Positions 1-9,899 of a stretch of DNA of 64,000 nt are shown piece after piece (the stretch's first letter is position 1; every line of letters begins with the position of its first letter). Position numbers and translations under genes: made by a program. This DNA comes from Cyrtodaria siliqua (Eukaryota; Mollusca; Bivalvia; Adapedonta; Hiatellidae). The DNA is taken from the NCBI GenBank assembly GCA_037043455.1, contig JAWPHD010001235.1, forward strand, positions 124,001 to 188,000. The letters run 5' to 3'. Under the pieces are notes generated by a model that saw nothing but the letters and a program-made list of their open reading frames with translations, had not been told where the DNA came from and did not search any database.

Positions 1-24
1 TCAGCTTGCGAGTAACTCACAGGC

Positions 25-97
25 TGATCAGGTTTTACACTGTTCACTACTCATCAGTAATTTGGAGATGAGTAGCAAACAGTGTAAAACCTGATCA
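25..97. repeat. Palindromic short repeat
   Basis: The arm tgatcaggttttacactgtt and its reverse complement enclose a second stem (ctactcatc / gatgagtag) with a small loop, so the whole 73 bp can fold on itself. The flank (gcttgcgagtaactcacagg) resembles a widespread bivalve interspersed repeat as I remember it; that link is unverified. Confidence 0.75.
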
Positions 98-202
98 ACC
101 TAAAGACTAGGGTAAATTTAAGTTTTAGAAAGGGAGTAAAGTCCTATGTCCTCAATCAAAAATCTAAATAAGTAATAGTTTATTATCTTTTATAATGGTG
201 TA

Positions 203-317
203 ATAAAATATGAATTTGAAATGAACGTAATACATCACTAAATACACAAAGTATTTATTTAGTAAATACACAAAGTATTTACTGATGTATTAAGTTAATT
301 TCAAATTCATATTTTAT
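203..317. repeat. Palindromic MITE-like element
   Basis: The arm beginning ataaaatatgaatttgaaat is mirrored by atttcaaattcatattttat at the right end, and the complementarity continues inward through tacatca / tgatgta and gtattta. The centre repeats acaaagtattta. This is a short foldback element with no coding capacity. Confidence 0.75.
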
Positions 318-330
318 GGTAATTATATTG

Positions 331-1280
331 TGAGAGTAATCAGACTTTCTTTGATACCTTTTCCAAACAAAATAAAATATAACCACCATCATCATTGATA
401 ATGATACAAGATACAAGATTTTATTAACCATTTAAGGGCCCTCAAACGGGCAAGTAATGTAGTACATTGATTACAATATTTGGTAAATAACAAAATAACA
501 ATGACAAAATAACAAGAGCTCATACACTGAGCAGAGCCGTCTACAGTCCCTTAAACTATAATCACATCAGTAATTTTATAGAACTTATAATGACTATTAA
601 CGTTATTTGTGTTTTTTAAAAGACTGCATTAAAAAATGAGATTGTAAATAGTACATGACTATAGCTGTCATCAGCCTGTCGCAATAAATTTCCCTTTTCA
701 AAACAATGCATTCGTCTTCCCATGACATTCGATTTGATCTGCAACATGACCCTCTAATGAATTTTTTTTACCCCTCCCGTCAAACTAAGTCCAGCTCTCG
801 AGTGCATATACATTTTCACCCCTCCTGACCTCCTACAATAACCATGGGGAATATAATATGTTGCAATATATTCAAAATCTCATGGCATTCAATTTGATCT
901 GCAACATGACCCTATTATGAAAAAAATATTGACAACCATCCCACAAAGTCCTGCCCCAAGGGCATGGTCCAGGGGGCACAGGCAAAAACCTGTTTAAAAT
1001 GTACTGACCCTCGTGTGAATGATAATCCATACAAAATATCACACTCATAAAGTGAATGGTTGTAAGAGAAATCTAGCCGTGCCCCCAGATATACGAAAGA
1101 TTTAAGTATGTAAACAGTGTAGGAAGATATAGGTGAAATTACGCACGCAAGGATGGGCGGGATAAAATTATTCCGGCACTTTTCGGACTAAGTGCTGGAA
1201 TAATAACGTAAGTGTGACCACAGTTTATAGTCTCAATCAACAGGACTGGAGTAGCTGGTCACCAAATTTTTACTGTTTCA
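331..1280. other. Non-coding interval with a duplicated 40-bp segment
   Basis: No gene is visible. The segment catgac/ggattc(g/a)atttgatctgcaacatgacc occurs at about 721 and again at about 881, 160 bp apart, followed by different sequence. This suggests a decayed two-copy tandem repeat. Confidence 0.5.
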
Positions 1281-1752
1281 GGTGTCAGACCAGTGAAAAT
1301 CAGCCCATTGAACACAATGCAATATAGGCTATATTTGGAGATCAGTCACAAGTTCCACAACATTCGTTCGCTTAAATACACTTTCATTCTGTGTATTAAA
1401 CACATTTGGCTAGCAAACGGTCCCATATCTGGAATAAAACACCGATTCAGTTTTTCAACATTTCGCGTCATTCATTCACACTATGCGTATTTTGAAATAA
1501 ACATCTGTCAAAACCACATCTCTACCTAACCTCTGTGCTCATACTCTCCAAAGAAATAATCCTCCTGACAAACGCAGTAAAATACATACTATTCATGACA
1601 ACAAACATACTACTTTAACCTCAGGTTAGATTTAACAATGAAATAGAAACTAATCTTGGGAAAAACACATGCAAACTAGAAACTTTGGATTCTTTCAAGG
1701 AACTATTTCAGCACCCTACGACCCGGAAGTACTTCCTGACTGGTCTGACACC
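1281..1752. mobile_element. Non-autonomous TIR element, copy 1
   Basis: The left end ggtgtcagaccagt and right end actggtctgacacc are perfect 14-bp inverted repeats. The interior, from 'gaaaatcagccc' onward, matches the element at 53179-53607 for most of its length. It has no transposase, so it is a MITE mobilised in trans. Flanks read gtttca on the left and ttcaat on the right, giving a possible ttca duplication. Superfamily is not assigned. Confidence 0.75.
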
Positions 1753-2088
1753 TTCAATTTAAACTAATGAATAGGATATACTGCTAGATATGGTCACTTT
1801 ATTGGTTTTCTATTAAACAGTCGATGAAGCATGTATTATAATCCTAATAAGATACCGGGAACCCTTCTTTGTCTTTGAAACTGTCTTGATGGCTTCTAAT
1901 AATAGCCAGGATGATTTTTACAATTATGACCATAACTACTTGGTCTCCAAACCACTCTCACACATGAAATGTTCACTGAGTTCACATTTCGTGCACTACG
2001 GGTAATTTTTATTCCCCCGAAGGTGGCATATAGTAGTCGCACTGTCTGTCCGTTCGTGATTATTCGTGATTGCTCGTGATTGTTCGTC

Positions 2089-2690
2089 GCCGTTCGTCGG
2101 TACAATCGTGTCCGCTTATAACTCTGACAATATTGGACGGATTTTCAAATAACTTCGCACAATTGCTCACCACAACAAGACGACGTGTCGCGCACAAAAT
2201 CCAGGTCCGTGGCTCCAAGGTCAAGGTCACACTTAGAGGTCAAACGTTGTCCGTTCGTCTGTACAATCGTGTCCGCTTCATAACTCTGACAATAATGGAT
2301 GGATTTTCAAATAACTTCGCACAATTGCTCACCACAACAAGACGACGTGTCGCGCACAAAATCCAGGTCTGTGGCTCCAAGGTCAAGGTCACACTTTGAG
2401 GTCAACGGTCAAAACAAAGTGCTTTCGTGTCCGGTTAATAACTCTGACATTCATGGACATATTTTCAAATAACTTGGCACAATTGCTCACCACAACTAGA
2501 CGACGTGTCGTGCACAAAACTCAGGTCCGTGGCTCTAAGGTCAATGTCACATTTAGAGGTCAAAGGTCAAATTGTGTCCAGTCAGTAACTCTGGCATTCC
2601 TGGACGGATATTCAAATAACTTGGCACAAGTGCTCAGCACAACCAGACGACATGTCGCGCACAAAATTCGTCGGCGTCCCACATCAAGGT
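2089..2690 (+). repeat. Tandem repeat of ~160 bp, about four units
   Basis: The marker aactctgaca recurs at about 2120, 2282, 2440 and, diverged, 2587, giving spacings near 162, 158 and 147 bp. Each unit also carries ttttcaaataact, gctcaccacaac, gacgacgtgtcg and caaggtcaaggtcaca. Long reading frames here (for example 2070-2399) follow the repeat rather than a gene. Confidence 0.75.
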
Positions 2691-3170
2691 TTGCGTGTAA
2701 GCTGTGTTTACAAGTCTATATCTCTTACGTTTCTTATCCTAGCGCAACCAAATTTGGCCATGGGCTTCCTTATAGCATTATCTTAAGGGCTGCATAAGCA
2801 ATTTTGCTTCCTGTAACCCATGGGCTCCCATGGAACCCAAATTGTGATAGCCCATAAAATGTGTCCCATTTCACATCAAATTTTGCGTGTAAGCTGTGTT
2901 TACAGGTCTATATCTCTTACATTTCTTGTCCTAGCTGAACTAAATTCGGGAATTGGTTTCCTAATAGTATGTTGTAAAGGGTTGGTTAAGTAATTTTGTC
3001 TTCTACAAATTCTGGGCTCCATGGAACCCAAATTGTGATGGCCCATAAAAGGTGCAATAATGGCAGATATAGGTTTGCATGTAAGCATGTATATATCTAT
3101 AATTGTGTTTGGTATTTCTTATAGCATTATGCATCTTATTTATACTTCACCGATATTGGGGCATGGGCTC
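2690..3170 (+). repeat. Degenerate ~193-bp repeat, 2-3 units
   Basis: The block gcgtgtaagctgtgtttac followed by tctatatctcttac occurs at about 2692 and 2885. A weaker third unit (gcatgtaagcatgtatat) lies at about 3078. The units also share a 'gggctcc.atggaacccaaattgtgatg.cccat' section. There is no coding evidence. Confidence 0.6.
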
Positions 3171-3935
3171 CCTCCTCCACCCCCCGCCCCCACTCCCTCC
3201 ACTCGCCCACCAACAACCCTTTTTTTTTTTTTTTTACATATTTCTGTGTTGTTTTAGTCAATTCTTACACATATATGTTCCCGCCTCCCCTCACCCCCAC
3301 CCACACCCCTCCGCCACTCACCCAACCCCAAACCCACCACTTGAAACTCTATTTTTTTTTTTTTTTTTTACATATTTCTGTGTTGTTTCAGTCAATTCTT
3401 ACGGCTTCTTACACATATACATTTATTGCCCCTCCCCCACACATTTTTTTTTACATATTTCTTTGTTGCTTTTGTCAATTCTTACACATATTGCCCTCCC
3501 CCCCCCCCACAAACACCCCCTGCCTCTCCCCCCACCCCTCCCCCCACTTGAAACTCTATTTTTATTTTTTTTTACATATTTCTGTGTTGTTTTAGTCAAT
3601 TCTTACACATATATGTTGCCCCCTCCCATCACCCTCCCCCACCTCCCGCCTCTCACCCAACCCCCATTCCCCCAACTAGAAATTCTATATATATATTTAT
3701 TTATTTTTACATATTTCTGTGTTGTTTTAGTCAATTCTTACACAGCTTCTTACACATATATATTTATTGCCCTCTTCCGCCCCCGCCTCTCCCCCCTCGG
3801 CCCCCACCCCCACTCGAAACTCAATATATATAAAAAAAATTACATATTTCTGTGTTGCTTTTGTCAATTCTTGTATAGCTTCTTACACATATTGTTGCCG
3901 CCCTCCCCACATCCAACACCTCTCCCCCAACATTG
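3165..3935 (+). repeat. C-rich/T-rich minisatellite, about six units
   Basis: acatatttctgtgttg recurs at about 3236, 3370, 3453, 3574, 3709 and 3842 (spacings 134, 83, 121, 135, 133). Each copy follows a T run or AT run and precedes a stretch of C-rich sequence (cccctccccc type). The strand is almost devoid of G, so long proline/phenylalanine reading frames arise by composition alone. Confidence 0.8.
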
Positions 3936-4144
3936 TTTTAGCATTGTTTTCTGATGGTATATACTAGCTATATAATTTATTATTCTCTGAAATTCGAATA
4001 GTCGAGCTGCGCTGTTCTCCGACAGCTCTTGTTTTAAATTATGTTTAAATATATCTGTTGGTTTCATATTGCTCCAAGGTCAAGGTCACACTTACAGGTA
4101 ACTTCGGGGGCATTTGTCACTTAATGTGACATTTCTTGTTAGAA

Positions 4145-5070
4145 TTATTTTTTGCACAGTCTCATTTCATTCTTGTTTAAGAGTGGTGATACCTCAACAC
4201 TGTAAATGTTGTCAGGGGCCAACATGTATCTTACAGTAACTATTAAAGTCTTCTTCTGGCTCAACTGATATGACTTCAGCTTCATACCAACCTGTAAATA
4301 AAAAAGTATGTTCATTTACTTCAAATGTATATGGGGCTTTAACACTATGATAATAATTTCAAACAGTTATCACTTCCACTTTCTAAAGTAACATAAAGGC
4401 AATTAACACATTCAGCACGTACATTCTATCATTCTATCTATCTATAATAATAAATTAATATATACATCATGTTGCCTGTTTTTGGATTAGGCTCAGGACC
4501 ATCTCAGCCTTATGTGATGTGTTTACAATAAATTAAAAGCAATACTGCCAATACCATGCAAGAAAGAGTACTGTCATCAGATCACTTTTATGTGATTTTA
4601 ACAGGCATTATCATTCTATAGACCAGATTTTTAATAAATTTGCATTCCTACCCAAAAACAGTCTACATGTGTATGGTAATTAATTGAATGTTAAAATAAC
4701 ATGCCTTAAATTTTGAATGTTGATGCATCTATTAATAGTTCAGTTAACACCACTGTGGCATGCAATACAATTCCTGGATTAAAACAACACACAAGCTCAT
4801 CATTTATAAAGGTCCTACATTATTATCAGGATTCAAACATTTAAAACTCAATGTAACAACATCATTACAGTAATTCTATAATGAACATTATGCAAAGTGC
4901 ATACTCTATGGACTTAAAGATTTGTTGTAAATTATAATTTTTGTTACATGTATTATAGGAAACTGTTCCATCAATATTAATGAACTACTCACGCTTAAAC
5001 TGATAATTTGATATTTTATGAGGCCCCAAAGCCTGATGTACTCGAGTTCCCTTTAATACCTGAAAGCTAT
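4145..5070 (-). CDS. 3' end of an unrecognised spliced gene or gene relic
   Basis: Two minus-strand blocks look like exons. The upstream block (about 5070 to 4993) reads ...KGTRVHQALGPHKISNYQFK and ends in a strong donor, C|GTGAGT. The downstream block starts at 4291 after a good acceptor (ttttatttacag) and reads WYEAEVISVEPEEDFNSYCK. Joining them across a 701-bp intron keeps phase, with a split CGT codon giving QFKRWYEAEV. The frame stops at 4212-4214. One base shift there would open a continuation (DNIYSVEVSPLL...) to a stop at 4145-4147, so the copy may be frameshifted. Frames upstream of 5070 are ambiguous and no start was found. The product is not recognised; the WYEAEV block is loosely Tudor/SH3-like, which is inference only. 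It may be a host pseudogene or a transposon gene. Confidence 0.4.
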
Positions 5071-5944
5071 CTGCAGGAGGTGGACTTGATGTAAAATTGC
5101 AGCAATTTGCCAACTTGTATTGTTTCAGGAACTGACATGTTAATTAATCTGCATGTATCATGTTTTATCAGGAAATGTCAGCTCATATTAAAATTAATGT
5201 AATTTTGTTGCTGGTTTTAGAACACGGCAGTATGTTACAATGGTATAAATGGCAAAGTGTATACATTCATTCATTTTCATTATCTTAAAAGGACATATGG
5301 CAATCTTGAAGTGTTTATCAAGCATTGCAATTATTGTTTCGATTTACATATCCAGTATCATATTCACTTTAAACATACTTGCATATAAATAAATTTAGTT
5401 TTCAATGTTTTCTCACTGATTTTACCATAAGTTGAACATATATTATTGGTGCATTATTATCAACAGTTAATTATATGTAAATTAATTTACTTCATATTTA
5501 TTTTAGTGTAATTAATATTATTGAAATGCAAGTTAGACAGAAAAACGTTGTGATTTCAAAACATTCAGATTGTCATAGGTACCTTTAAGAGATTTTATAA
5601 TACAGGTTCCTTGCACATGTTATAAACGTTTACTGGAGTATCAAATTACCCAGCTGCAGTAATGTGCTTGCTGTATTAATTGTTTCAATCATCACTTCTC
5701 AGGGAAAATGTCAATGCATATTATAATTAATGCTATGAAAGAGGGCATTTTTCAATTGTTATTAATTCTTAAACTTCAATAAATAGTAATTCTTTCTTTC
5801 TTTTAATTGTGTTTTGAAATATGTGAAAATTTAATGTGTTTCATACAATAATAAAATATTGAACTTGTGAAAATGGTTTTATTTTATAAAGAGCAGCGGA
5901 ACAATGGCATCAGGAAGTAATAATACAACTTCTAAATCATTCAT
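5071..5944. other. AT-rich non-coding interval
   Basis: I see no convincing gene. On the minus strand a short frame (about 5145-5071, reading MSVPETIQVGKLLQFYIK) lies just upstream of the 4145-5070 gene relic. It might be another exon, but no splice pair ties it in. Confidence 0.4.
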
Positions 5945-6335
5945 ATCCATTTGATATCCTTGATGTCACATATTTAAACATATAATACCACATACCTAAT
6001 ATTAAGTGATATCACTCATCTAAATATGTGATATCACCTTTGAATATGTGATATCATGTATTCAAATGTGTGATATCACATTACTTTTGAATATGTGGTA
6101 TTGAATATAAATAGGTGATATCAAGTATACATATTTGAATAGGTAATATCACATATTTTATTGAATATATATCACACATATTCGAATATGTGATATCAAA
6201 TATTTGAATTAGTAATATGCCAAAATGATATTAAAACAAATGTGACATCGCTTATTCAAATTGATGATATCACATATTGATTCGTTGATATCAAAGAATT
6301 CGAAATGGTGATATCACATATTTGAATAGATGATA
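5945..6335. repeat. Array of GATATC-centred palindromes
   Basis: About a dozen copies of the self-complementary core gtgatatcac, or close variants (tgatatca, gtaatatcac), are spaced irregularly at about 20-40 bp, mostly joined by at(a)tttgaata. Both strands read nearly the same. The interval ends at about 6335 where the motif stops abruptly. It has no coding capacity. Confidence 0.75.
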
Positions 6336-7026
6336 ACGAAATAATATTGAAAAGTAAAGCGACACCCAATATTATTTGCACTCCGTTACAACCCAAAAAA
6401 AAAGGACAATATCGCGTTGAATTAATATATTTCTCAAGTACGCAGCTTTAATGTTTTATTGTTAGTTTTTGAACCTGTGATTTCATCATGCAGATATAGT
6501 CTATAAACGACTATACAAGTGAACCCATTTGGCTTCTCTTCTCACACACACACACACACATACACACGTGAAGAGGTTTATGTACATTCAATAGTGTACA
6601 TCTGTAGATGTAATTTGATACAGCTAGTTTGGTCAGAGATGCTACAGTACTGATGATACCGACAGAACTGTTATCTCAATTTCAGGGCACTAGGCTATTA
6701 ACATATAGCCCTGTAAAACTGGGAACAAATTGAAATTTTCGGGTAATGCTGTGAACTGTGTGGCCTTTAAACTTTCAGTAACAGTAAACAATTAGGTGCA
6801 AATAATTGAGCCATCAATTTCTAATTAGTGTCACAAACTCTGCAGTTTGCAAATATGAAGGTTTCTAAAATAGTTTGTATTCATTGATCAGATAGTAATA
6901 TAAAATTAACATTTTCCTTAAAAATTCTTAAAAAATATCACAAGTACACATACTGCAAAATTTGTGACACATATAAAATAATGTAAATGATGATCACATT
7001 TCATTTATAACTGTTTTCTTCAACAG
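6336..7026. other. Non-coding interval with a CA microsatellite
   Basis: A (CA)n run lies at about 6542-6567. The rest is AT-rich sequence without recognisable features. The interval ends with a pyrimidine-rich acceptor-like stretch (ctgttttcttcaacag, ending at 7026). Confidence 0.5.
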
Positions 7027-7631
7027 AAAGTGCACAACCATTCATATCAAGTATGATAAAAGGATCAACGAAAAAGATAGAGTACACAGCAGCATGCAGA
7101 AAATGTCTAAAAATCTATTCTGATGAAGAAATATCCATGACAAAAGGGCTAGATAGTCTTAGGTTCCCATTCTGGAATAAAATGGCAGAAGAACTGAGTA
7201 ATGCGTCCAATCTGTCAAAACTCGAAATCGTGGGCGTAATTGACTTTAAGTGGCGTCTTAAAAAATGTCAACTGCTCAAAGACCAAGCTATTGGAATTGA
7301 AGAAAAGGCTGTTCTACGACAACTAGAGAGAATGGAGAAAGTTGAACAGAAGGTTAGAGAAGATGCTATCACTGTGAGAAATGCCAGAGAAGGAAATAAA
7401 CATGTGTTAGCCGATAGGATAGAGCAAAGCAGCTAAACACCAAATGTATGTTAGTCAAAAAAAAGTCAGGATGCCTTGGTCAAATCCTTAAAAGCTGTGG
7501 AAAAGAAGAGGAAATCAGAAGTAAGCAATTCTGTTGAAAGTGTAGAAATGTGTGACATTGAGACTGAAGATGTTGAAGAAATAGTTGAGAATATTAAGAA
7601 AGCAAGACAAAGTTACCACTTTGACGATTAA
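7027..7631 (+). pseudogene. Unrecognised final-exon-like reading frame with two in-frame stops
   Basis: After the acceptor-like ttttcttcaacag the frame opens as ESAQPFISSMIKGS and runs to a TAA at 7434-7436. A TAG follows at 7452-7454, and the same frame then continues open to a natural-looking end, ..RQSYHFDD, with TAA near 7629. The body carries a C-x2-C pair (CRKCLKIY, about 7089-7113), then a W-containing helical stretch (FPFWNKMAEELSN) and a long charged, probably coiled-coil, tail rich in E and K. Downstream of the stops the composition is still protein-like (EKKRKSEV, EDVEEIVENIKK), which argues for a once-continuous protein damaged by point mutations. The family is not recognised. It could be a DNA-binding accessory protein of a transposon or a host pseudogene. 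Confidence 0.45.
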
Positions 7632-7836
7632 GGAATGTCTGTTTGTCCATCCGTTTATTACACTTTCTGTTCTGGAAGAAGCTCATTAAGTATTAAAAGA
7701 CAAAATTTAATATAAAAACATTATTTAATAACAATTCTGAATACAAAAATATTTGTTATTTCTATGCAGAATCATCTTTAAAATACAGACTTGTTTTGAA
7801 ATATCAAAACTACTGTATATATAATGAAAATATTTC

Positions 7837-7929
7837 AGCCCAGGTAGAGCTCGAACCAGCGACTCTTGTGACACATCTGCACCTAGCACAATAATGACGA
7901 CGTCGCTACCGACTTCACCTCAACAACCC
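7837..7929 (-). repeat. tRNA-derived sequence (SINE head or tRNA pseudogene)
   Basis: On the minus strand a B-box-like GGTTCGAGCTC (7847-7857) lies downstream of an A-box-like GGTGAAGTCGGTAGCGA (7903-7919), at about tRNA spacing. The acceptor arms do not pair well, so it is not an intact tRNA gene. Confidence 0.55.
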
Positions 7930-8261
7930 CAAAAATGGTTGCGTAAATGACGCTTAATCAACGTCATCACTATTGCACATAGAATGCTTGTTTTTATTTT
8001 GTCTTCAGTTATAGGACTTACACACATATATATATATATTGTTTTGCTTGATATAATTCCACAAATAATAATTTATACATAATGAACCAGTGATTATTAC
8101 AACATTAAAATTAAATACATTGAAAAAAAATTTTGACTTACCTCTTTTTTTAAAAACTTGTCTTCTTTGCCATGAAATGTTGTATACTTCAATATCGCGA
8201 AAGAAAAATCTTCGATCAAAATCAACAGCAAATGGAATGTAATCAGATGAGAAAATTATGC

Positions 8262-8332
8262 AGCTGCTCTAGGGCTCTAACCCAGGCCTCAGACTAGCAT
8301 ACCGATACTCTACCGACTGAGCTTGAGCCTTC
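8262..8332 (-). repeat. tRNA-derived sequence
   Basis: Minus strand reads AAGCTCAGTCGGTAGAG (A-box type, 8308-8324) and then GGGTTAGAGCCC (B-box position, 8272-8283). The T-loop TTAGA replaces the usual TTCGA. It resembles a decayed tRNA or SINE head. Confidence 0.6.
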
Positions 8333-8423
8333 CATACAAAACGTATAATTCGCATGAATCACTTAGTCAACTCAGTCACTTCACGGCGCTGCGTGCCAAA
8401 TGTAACCGTGTGAGAATAATTTG

Positions 8424-8492
8424 CAGAAGTACTGGGACTAGAACCTAGGACCTTTGGCTGCTCTGCAAACTGAGCTATTCAGTCGCCAGTGT
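8424..8492 (-). repeat. tRNA-derived sequence
   Basis: Minus strand reads TAGCTCAGTTTGCAGAG (A box, 8461-8477) and AGGTTCTAGTCCC (B box, 8433-8445). A few lost pairs in the stems suggest a pseudogene or SINE head rather than a working tRNA. Confidence 0.6.
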
Positions 8493-8581
8493 CACACTTA
8501 TCTGCCTACTTGACTTGGTTAACTCCAAGATTCAGCAAATGGTTCTCTGTTCCCGCAGGGGAGTATGTCACAATGTAATGA

Positions 8582-9152
8582 TACTTAAAGGAAATGTAGC
8601 GACACAGCCAAACAATGTTGATTATATGGAGTTGTGAAAAACTTAGCAAAGGGTGAAAGAATGATCAAAATCAGATGATATGATAAACAAAGAAGATATG
8701 ATCATTTGAAGGTTTTGTTTAAACGGATATATGGAAGCCGCTATTTTGAGAGCTATGACATCGTAGACTTTCTAAATGACCATATATGGACTATTTATAA
8801 ATATGAAACTTCACTGATTTATAGGAAGGAAATGACAGCAACTATATCAAAAATATATATACATAATGGCAATATTATACTTTATGTGACCAGTAAATGA
8901 TATTGAATTCATTGCCATTGATTTTCTTTGCTTTAAATAATATTTATCAATATTCCATATATGGTCATTTGGAACTATGATGTCACAGTTCTAAAATGGT
9001 GGCTCCCATATCCGTTTAAGAACAACCATCAAATGATGATATCTTTTTTGTTTACCATCTAATTTTGATAATTCTTTGGCCGTTTTCCACATTTTTCAGA
9101 ACTCTCAATAATAAAGCTTGTTTGGCTGTGTCGCTACATTCCCTTTAAAGCG
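8582..9152. mobile_element. Foldback/MITE element with long inverted arms
   Basis: The left end ctttaaaggaaatgtagcga and right end tcgctacattccctttaaag are near-perfect inverses. Homology continues inward for roughly 200 bp on each side, including cacagccaaaca, a gatatgatcatttga block and ccatatatgg. The reading frame at 8706-8900 lies inside an arm and is a by-product. The central ~150 bp is unrelated AT-rich sequence. Confidence 0.8.
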
Positions 9153-9179
9153 GTGAGGGTTGTATTCTTTTGTTTTCTA

Positions 9180-9865
9180 TTATACCCCCAGGAAAAAGTT
9201 CTTAAACAAATACCCCCTGGAAAGTCATTCTTTACTCCCTAGAGCATTGTTTTCCTAAAAAGTTGTTTTTTCTTACAAATACCCCTGGAAAGTCCTTCCT
9301 TACCTCCAGGAAATACTGTTTTACAAAACCCTTCAAATATTCTTTTGTTTTCTATTATACCCCCAGGAAAAAGTTTTTTAACAAACAAATACCCCCCCTG
9401 GAAAGTCCTTCCTTACCCCCAGGAAATACTATTTTATGAAACACCCCTCCCCTTGAAAGTCCTTCCTTACTCCCCCCTGGAAATATCGTTATACATAAGA
9501 TCCCTCCAGGATGGGTTTTTTCTTCTTACAAATGCCCCACCCCACACCCCCAGAAAAGTCTTTTCTTACACCCCGGAAATATTATTTTGTTGTCCATTAT
9601 ACCCCCAGGAAAAAGTCTAACAAACAAATACACCCTGGAAAGTCCTTCCTTACCCCCAGCATCCTTCTTTACTCCTTGGAAATACCACATTTTGCAAAAC
9701 ACGAAAACAACTCCCTGGAAATTAAATTAACCCCACACCCTAGGAAAATATCTTTTTATTTTCACCTCCTGCCCACTGGAAATATTGCAATATGCTTCAA
9801 ATACCCCCCTGGATATTTGGTTCCTAAACACCCCTGGAAACAAAAAATTACCTTCCTTAGTGGGG
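9180..9865 (+). repeat. CCCCTGGAAA minisatellite, locus 1
   Basis: The core cccctggaaagtccttcctt / cccccaggaaata is repeated many times with spacer variation over about 690 bp. Proline-rich reading frames (9345-9620, 9511-9960) are generated by it. Immediately after the array comes a non-repeat flank containing ggaatagcccaatggat (9880-9896). Its reverse complement recurs beside the 58-kb locus. Confidence 0.75.
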
Positions 9866-9899
9866 GTACGGATATAATCTGGAATAGCCCAATGGATTA

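Noticed and set aside
3103..3954. 283-residue open frame rich in Pro/Phe
   Set aside because: It is a by-product of the C/T minisatellite: the 'protein' repeats with the DNA period and has no composition or motif independent of it.
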